Source of the DNA: Lachnospiraceae bacterium UBA7205
GTDB taxonomy: Bacteria > Bacillota > Clostridia > Lachnospirales > Lachnospiraceae
Direction of reading: 5' to 3'
Length of the DNA stretch: 64,000 bases
Assembly: GCA_002490665.1 (NCBI GenBank)
Contig: DKUL01000057.1
Location: 1-64,000 of the forward strand
Part shown: piece by piece, positions 58,884-64,000 of the stretch
Layout of the letters: every line of letters begins with the position of its first letter
Numbering within the stretch: the first letter of the stretch is position 1
Notes under the pieces: model-generated
Databases searched by the model: none
Told to the model about the DNA's origin: nothing
Seen by the model: only the letters and a program-made list of their open reading frames with translations
Translations under genes and position numbers: made by a program

Positions 58884-60610
58884 TATTCCGATGCCTCCTC
58901 AAGCCGGAACACCGACATATTTTCCGCCAGCCCGCCTGAGGTATGTACAATGCGCTCCACCTCACCGCTGCATTCCTGTACAATCTGGCGCAGCTCCTGC
59001 ATGGATGCCGAGGTTTCCTGGGTGCTTGCCGCGTTCTGCTCCGCAATGGAAGCCAGGTTCTGGACGGCAAGAAGGACATTTTCCTTCAGCTCGTTGAGCT
59101 TGTCGACTTCTCCGCTGATATTGCCGACTGCGCTGCTCACCTCGCCAATTTCATTATTCAGGCTGCTGAATACGGTCTTTGTCTTATCCAGCTCCTCGCC
59201 CTGCCTGTCCATTGCCTCCGTGACACTCTTCATCGTATCAACCGTTGTATTTGAGTTTGTAATCAGCATCTCGATAATCCCCGTGATGCGGCTTGCCGAC
59301 TCTGCCGACTGTTCTGCGAGCTTCCGGATTTCATCCGCAACGACTGCAAAGCCTTTTCCATGCTCTCCTGCACGCGCCGCCTCGATGCTGGCGTTGAGCG
59401 ACAGCAGGTTTGTCTGGTCTGCAATATCCGTAATAGCGTCCGCCGCCGTCTGGATGTCCTGTGCCGACTGGTTGGTCATATTGGTCTGCTCATATACGAC
59501 ATCAAACGCTTCCTTCGTGTTGTTGCTTATCTTGATAAGCTCAACAAGCGTATCATCCACGCTCCTGTTGTACTCACGCATTTTTTTCGTGTTCTCCACA
59601 AGATGCTCGACATTCTGTGCCGTCGTCTCGACGGCATCACCCATGTTCTGAATCTTATTGCCCACGGCAGATGTATCCTGCGCCTGCTGTGTGGAGCCTG
59701 ACGCCATCTCTTCCACGGCAGTGTCCACATTGCCGATATTGCCTGCCATCTTGCCGAAGGAAACCGAAAATCCATCGGAAATCTCATCCAGTTCAGATGC
59801 CGCGCCCTTGATATCCACAACAATATTGGACAGATTCCTTGTAAGCTTCTGTACACTGTTTGCGATATCGCCAATCTCGTCCGCCCGGCGCAATAGCTTA
59901 TCCTCCACCTGGATGCCGATATGGCCGTCAGCAACCTTGTTGAGCTTGCTGATAACCTCGCGGATTCCCTTTGTGATGGTGGCAACCGATGCTGTCGTGC
60001 AAAGCATGCCGACCACAAAAATTATAATAAGAATCAGGGAATTCTTTATGAAATTCGATATGTAAATGGTCTGTATGGTATCCTTTGTCAATCCGACAAA
60101 AGTCATACCGATAATTTCATCCGAATTGTTCTGGTACAGCGGACAGTACATTGCATAGTAAAGCTCCCCGCCAATCAGCACATTATCCGCATAATAATCC
60201 TGCCCCTGGTTTACCACGATGTCATAGACCTCCGGATCCGCCTCCGTGCCTACCATGCGGTTTCCCTCCTCGTCCACCAGACTCGTCGCAACACGCACAT
60301 TGCCATAAAATACCGTTACCTGTAAATCCACTTCGTGGCTGAAATTATCAAAAAACTGTGTATTGTCGCTGATATTGCGCTTGCCCTTATAAAATTTTCC
60401 GTTGGTATACATATATGAGCCTGCCGCAATGTTGCTAACCGACACCTCAAACGCATACTGTGCTGCCTGTAGTTCATGTCTGACCATGGTTTCCGTAACC
60501 GATCCGCATGAAGAGCTGATACCTGCCACAGCCATCGCAAGCATCAGAATTAAGGGAACTGCCACCACTAACAACAGCCTCTGCATCAGCCTTAATCCTT
60601 TTCTTTTCAT
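58883..60610 (-). CDS. Methyl-accepting chemotaxis protein
   Basis: A 575-residue chemoreceptor: helix about 10-32, a single-Cache sensor (QVTVFYGNVRVATSLVDEEG, GGELYYAMYCPLYQ, IIGMTFVGL), second helix about 185-210, HAMP, and the signalling hairpin DQTNLLSLNASIEAARAGEH. It resembles the receptor at 53657 but is clearly diverged. A terminator shared with the converging ECF gene follows its stop. Confidence 0.93.
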   Translation of the reverse strand: MKRKGLRLMQRLLLVVAVPLILMLAMAVAGISSSCGSVTETMVRHELQAAQYAFEVSVSNIAAGSYMYTNGKFYKGKRNISDNTQFFDNFSHEVDLQVTVFYGNVRVATSLVDEEGNRMVGTEADPEVYDIVVNQGQDYYADNVLIGGELYYAMYCPLYQNNSDEIIGMTFVGLTKDTIQTIYISNFIKNSLILIIIFVVGMLCTTASVATITKGIREVISKLNKVADGHIGIQVEDKLLRRADEIGDIANSVQKLTRNLSNIVVDIKGAASELDEISDGFSVSFGKMAGNIGNVDTAVEEMASGSTQQAQDTSAVGNKIQNMGDAVETTAQNVEHLVENTKKMREYNRSVDDTLVELIKISNNTKEAFDVVYEQTNMTNQSAQDIQTAADAITDIADQTNLLSLNASIEAARAGEHGKGFAVVADEIRKLAEQSAESASRITGIIEMLITNSNTTVDTMKSVTEAMDRQGEELDKTKTVFSSLNNEIGEVSSAVGNISGEVDKLNELKENVLLAVQNLASIAEQNAASTQETSASMQELRQIVQECSGEVERIVHTSGGLAENMSVFRLEEASE

Positions 60611-60711
60611 AAGCTTCCTACCTTTCCGTTTCTCCCTGATTATTTTTTTGTGTAGATAATCTTATGCTAACACAGTTTGCTATTTTTTACAACATTATAT
60701 ATTTTTTCTCT

Positions 60712-61464
60712 TTATTTTTTGTGTAATATGTTATTGTTTATCGGCAGATTTGACAATTCTGTCCTGCGTTCCCTCCAATCCGGCATCATCATTGTGACAA
60801 AATCCCAAAACTGCCTTGAATGGTCGGGGTGTATAAAATGCGCAAACTCATGAACCACCACATAGGCAATACATTCTTCCGACGCCGCTATCAGGCGGCT
60901 GTTCAGCGTTATAATGCCTTTTTGCGGATGACATGAGCCCCATCTTGATTTCATGCTCCTTATCCGGAGTACCGGATATGGGACATGATACCCCGCAAAC
61001 TGTTCATACGTCTTTTTAACCAGACCGTCAAATACGGTTCTCTGATACGCTTTCAGCCACTTTTCCACCAGCAGCTCCTTGCGCCGGAAATCCTCCCTGT
61101 CCCTGACCCGCAGGATTATGGCATCCCCCTCTAGCTCCACGCCCTCATGCACGGATTCCACGACTTCCAGCCTAAGCTTCCTGCCAAGAATCCGGAAGCA
61201 TTCCCCGCTCTCATAACGTGCAGGCATGTCCGCCTCCTGATTCCGTTTTTCCTCAAACCGCGCAAGCGCCGACAGGATAAACGCCTGCTTCTGCTGCACA
61301 AATTCGTCAATCAGCCGCACAGGAACATGGTTGTTCGCCGACACCAGCACCCTGCCGTCCGGCTTTATCCGCAGATTGACATTCCTGACTGGTTTCCTTG
61401 TGAGAAAATAGGTAATCGTGCCCCCGTCACAGGCAACCTGCCGTTGTTGTGTTTTTACAGCCAT
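60712..61464 (-). CDS. YgjP/SprT-like metallopeptidase family protein
   Basis: A 250-residue protein. The zinc site HEFAHFIHPDHS gives HExxH and a third His; MKSRWGSC upstream is the hallmark of the YgjP (DUF45) family. Cytosolic; exact substrate unknown. The gene is 50 bases downstream of the ZIP transporter gene on the same strand and probably cotranscribed, so zinc supply and a zinc enzyme are linked. Confidence 0.88.
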   Translation of the reverse strand: MAVKTQQRQVACDGGTITYFLTRKPVRNVNLRIKPDGRVLVSANNHVPVRLIDEFVQQKQAFILSALARFEEKRNQEADMPARYESGECFRILGRKLRLEVVESVHEGVELEGDAIILRVRDREDFRRKELLVEKWLKAYQRTVFDGLVKKTYEQFAGYHVPYPVLRIRSMKSRWGSCHPQKGIITLNSRLIAASEECIAYVVVHEFAHFIHPDHSRQFWDFVTMMMPDWRERRTELSNLPINNNILHKK

Positions 61465-61514
61465 CTTCTCCTCCTTATTTATGCCGGAACCTGTCTGCCA
61501 GGTTCCGGTTCTCC

Positions 61515-62309
61515 CTATCCCAGCGCCACGTCGAGCACCATCATCACCACAAATCCGACCGCGACGCCGATTGTTCCAATATTGGTATGTTCCCCCGACT
61601 GGGACTCGGGTATCAGCTCCTCCACGACTACATAAATCATTGCGCCTGCCGCAAATGCCAGAAAGTATGGCAGCATCGGCACGATAAGCCCTGCCAGCAG
61701 GATTGTAAGTACTGCCCCCACGGGCTCCACAAGTCCTGAAAGCGTTCCGTACAGAAAAGCCCTCTTCCTTGAAACGCCTGTGCTTTTTAAAGGCATGGAT
61801 ATAATTGCCCCCTCCGGAAAATTTTGTATCGCGATGCCCAGCGCAAGCGTAAACGCGCCCGCCATGGTAATCTGCGCATCTCCCAGGAGCGCCCCCGCAA
61901 ACGTGACGCCGACTGCCATTCCCTCCGGTATATTGTGAAGTGTCACTGCAAACACCATCATTGTCGTTTTCTTCGCCTTTGACCGGATACCCTCGGGTTT
62001 ATCCGTGTCGAGGTGCAGATGTGGTATCACACTGTCGAGCAGCAGCAAAAACGCCATTCCCAGTATAAATCCCGCGGCTGCCGGTATCCATGCTATTTTG
62101 CCCTGTCCGTCCGCCATCTCGATGGACGGTATCAGCAGCGACCACACGGATGCCGCCACCATCACGCCTGCCGCAAATCCCATCAGCAGCTTTTCCAGTT
62201 TCCTGTTAATCTGGTTTTTCATGAAAAATACCATAGCCGAACCAAGCGTCGTGCCGATAAAGGGAATCATTACCCCTGCCGCCACGCCAATGTCCAAGTT
62301 GGATTCCAT
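61515..62309 (-). CDS. ZIP family metal transporter
   Basis: A 264-residue membrane protein with eight helices. Metal-binding motifs: HNIPEG in helix 4 and NFPEG in helix 5, and a His-containing loop (IPHLHLDTDKPEG). ZIP proteins import zinc or iron, as ZupT. Start behind GGAGGA. First gene of a pair with the YgjP-like gene. Confidence 0.93.
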   Translation of the reverse strand: MESNLDIGVAAGVMIPFIGTTLGSAMVFFMKNQINRKLEKLLMGFAAGVMVAASVWSLLIPSIEMADGQGKIAWIPAAAGFILGMAFLLLLDSVIPHLHLDTDKPEGIRSKAKKTTMMVFAVTLHNIPEGMAVGVTFAGALLGDAQITMAGAFTLALGIAIQNFPEGAIISMPLKSTGVSRKRAFLYGTLSGLVEPVGAVLTILLAGLIVPMLPYFLAFAAGAMIYVVVEELIPESQSGEHTNIGTIGVAVGFVVMMVLDVALG

Positions 62310-62497
62310 GCTACATTCCTCCTTTTTCTTCCTTATTAATATATGTATATTTCGACAATATGGAACATGTTCCCTCCTTTTATCGGTTAGTATTTGCTAA
62401 CCAAATGTAACTATATCACAATTAAAATGAATCCGCAACATTCTGTACCGTTTTTTCTACAAATTGTACCAGAACAAAATACTTTGTAAAACATTGC

Positions 62498-62526
62498 TTG
62501 ATGATTTTGGCAGAAAACAGTATAAT
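62498..62526 (+). promoter_or_regulatory. Promoter of the right-edge chemoreceptor
   Basis: TTGATG, 17 bases, TATAAT, 80 bases before the ATG; the remaining part of the gap from the ZIP gene shows no feature. Confidence 0.65.
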
Positions 62527-62606
62527 AGTAATAATTATATTTTTTTGTATTTCTAAGTTCAGGTTTCTTACCAAATATAAAACTCTTGAGAGGAAGGTAC
62601 AGACTT

Positions 62607-64000
62607 ATGAAAAAAATCTTTACACAGCGGCTCTTCTACTACATGCTCGCAGCACTTGTCTTTACAATCACTGCCATTTTCGCGCTCCAGACCGTCGTCA
62701 GCCAGACAAGCAATAAGGCCTTAAGCCATGAACGTCTTGAGGCGGTCAGGGAAAAGCTTGCAGCCAACGATGCAAATGTCGCACAGCTCACGGAAAACCT
62801 AAGCCAGGACAACCTTGCAAAGACAAGGGCTTTTGCTGACATTCTTGCCGCGGACAAGTCCATCGCATCCGATGCCGCCAGGCTGGGCGAAATCAAGGAC
62901 AGGCTTATGGTCAATGAGCTGCACGTGATTGACAAGGAGGGCATTATCACCAGCAGCACGATTGATGCCTATGTCGGATTTGACATGAAAAGCGGTGCGC
63001 AGTCCAACGCATTCATGGTGATTGTGGATGATCCCACCATAGAAATCGTACAGGAGCCGCAGGTCAATGTAGCCGAGGGAATTGTCATGCAGTATATCGG
63101 CGTGGCAAGGACTGACGCCGAAGGGCTTGTGCAGGTCGGCGTGCGCCCCGAGGTTCTGGAAAAGACGCTTGCCGGAACTGAAATCTCTGTCGTGCTCCGC
63201 GATATCGAATTTGGGGAAAAAGGCTATGTCTATGCCATAGATTCCGCAAGCGGGACAATCCTCGCACACCAGAATGCCGACCTGATTGGAAAACCTGCCG
63301 CCGAAGCAGGCTTTCCCGCAACCCTTACCGGAAGCGGAAAAGCAACGATTAACGGTGTAAGAGGTTATTACACGGCAGAAGATTACAACGGCCAGGTAAT
63401 CGGTACCTTTATGCCGTCAAGCGAATATTATTCCGGCCGCACCAGCCAGACGATTGTTGTCTCCTTAAGCATGCTGATTATCTTCAGTGTACTGCTGTTT
63501 ATGATTAACCACACGGTAGACAGCAAAATCGTGCAGGGCATCAACCGCATTTCCAATTCCATGCATGAGATTGCCGGCGGAAACTTTGACATCACGGTGG
63601 ATGAACAGGGCAATCCGGAGTTTGTCATGCTGTCTGACAGCATCAACAAAATGGTGGAAGGAATCCGCCAGAGCATTCAGGAAAATGAACAGCTGATTGT
63701 ACAGCAGAAGGAAGACATGTCACACAACCAGCTCCTGATCCAGAATGTAAAAGATGCCTGCTCAGACCTGAACCGGGTATCCGGTGAAACGCTGACAAAC
63801 GCCGACAATATCTACAACGGAACGGATGAACAGGAAAAGGCTGTCGAGGACTTAAAACAGACCATGAGCCAGCTGACTGACGAATTGAACAACAGTGTCA
63901 AGGCATCTGTCAATGTCACTGCGGCGACAGGCACAACCGCTGACAAAATACTGGAAACACAGTCCCGCATGGCGCTCTTAAAGGACTCCATGCAGAAAAT
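62607..64000 (+). CDS. Methyl-accepting chemotaxis protein (cut by the right edge)
   Basis: The first 464 codons of a chemoreceptor, start MKKIFTQRLFYYMLAALVFT behind GAGAGGAAGG. A membrane helix at 8-28, a long periplasmic-type double-Cache sensor (about 30-275, with LHVIDKEGIITSSTIDAYVG, GEKGYVYAIDSASGTILAHQ), a second helix about 280-300, HAMP, and the first part of the signalling coiled coil. The sequence ends before the conserved tip. Unlike the other two receptors here it has the larger dCache sensor. Confidence 0.88.
   Translation, partial: MKKIFTQRLFYYMLAALVFTITAIFALQTVVSQTSNKALSHERLEAVREKLAANDANVAQLTENLSQDNLAKTRAFADILAADKSIASDAARLGEIKDRLMVNELHVIDKEGIITSSTIDAYVGFDMKSGAQSNAFMVIVDDPTIEIVQEPQVNVAEGIVMQYIGVARTDAEGLVQVGVRPEVLEKTLAGTEISVVLRDIEFGEKGYVYAIDSASGTILAHQNADLIGKPAAEAGFPATLTGSGKATINGVRGYYTAEDYNGQVIGTFMPSSEYYSGRTSQTIVVSLSMLIIFSVLLFMINHTVDSKIVQGINRISNSMHEIAGGNFDITVDEQGNPEFVMLSDSINKMVEGIRQSIQENEQLIVQQKEDMSHNQLLIQNVKDACSDLNRVSGETLTNADNIYNGTDEQEKAVEDLKQTMSQLTDELNNSVKASVNVTAATGTTADKILETQSRMALLKDSMQK

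Overview
The window looks like chromosome of an anaerobic, Gram-positive Clostridia bacterium, most likely a gut Lachnospiraceae. Nearly every gene has an AGGAGG-type ribosome site. Supporting genes are superoxide reductase, a 2-oxoacid:ferredoxin oxidoreductase, bactofilin, several chemoreceptors and WYL-type regulators. No plasmid or phage structural genes are seen. Most genes from 1 to 24 kb lie on the minus strand.

Layout. 1-6 kb: a GNAT toxin/antitoxin pair cut by the left edge, an acetyltransferase, a WYL regulator with operator and structured leader, a CapA-like enzyme and a DUF3160 lipoprotein. 6.2-9.6 kb: a complete pantothenate operon (panG-like, panB, panC, panD) interrupted between panB and panC by a repeat that itself carries a 160-bp miniature element with a TA target duplication. 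9.8-14.2 kb: DHH phosphoesterase, a TIR-membrane-DUF6273 protein and a MATE exporter. 14.5-19.5 kb: superoxide reductase, fused oxidoreductase subunits and two half-size chromate transporters. 20-24.3 kb: amino-acid permease fused to Usp domains, Nudix hydrolase and a PRTase-TRSP protein. 24.3-27.6 kb: a graveyard of mobile and defence relics, namely a dead type III toxin-antitoxin locus, a TnpW relic, a possible group II intron tail, an Rpn-like nuclease and palindromic elements. 27.6-32 kb: gamma-carbonic anhydrase-like protein, cation/proton antiporter, a second WYL regulator with a palindromic operator, a YciI-like protein and a lipoprotein.

32.4-45.7 kb is a defence island: a ParE/Phd pair, Vsr, an orphan cytosine methylase, and a complete Wadjet (JetABCD) operon. 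The Wadjet genes are preceded on the same strand, with small gaps, by HD-phosphohydrolase, small membrane, macro-domain (frameshifted) and Sel1-DUF4241 genes. The most novel signal is a pair of related 48-nt structured elements in the two long intercistronic gaps of the Wadjet operon, with compensatory base changes in both stems. The copy before jetB can also form a mutually exclusive hairpin, which suggests an RNA switch controlling subunit output.

46-64 kb: an Rpn-like nuclease, tRNA-Gln, a deleted MFS gene, a flavodoxin-like reductase, an Agr-like LytTR regulator with a degenerate GHKL sensor, an alanine/glycine symporter behind an apparent attenuator, three chemoreceptors (the last cut by the right edge), an Eis-like acetyltransferase, bactofilin, an ECF substrate component, a YgjP-like metallopeptidase and a ZIP transporter.

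All family names come from reading motifs by eye; no database search was run.
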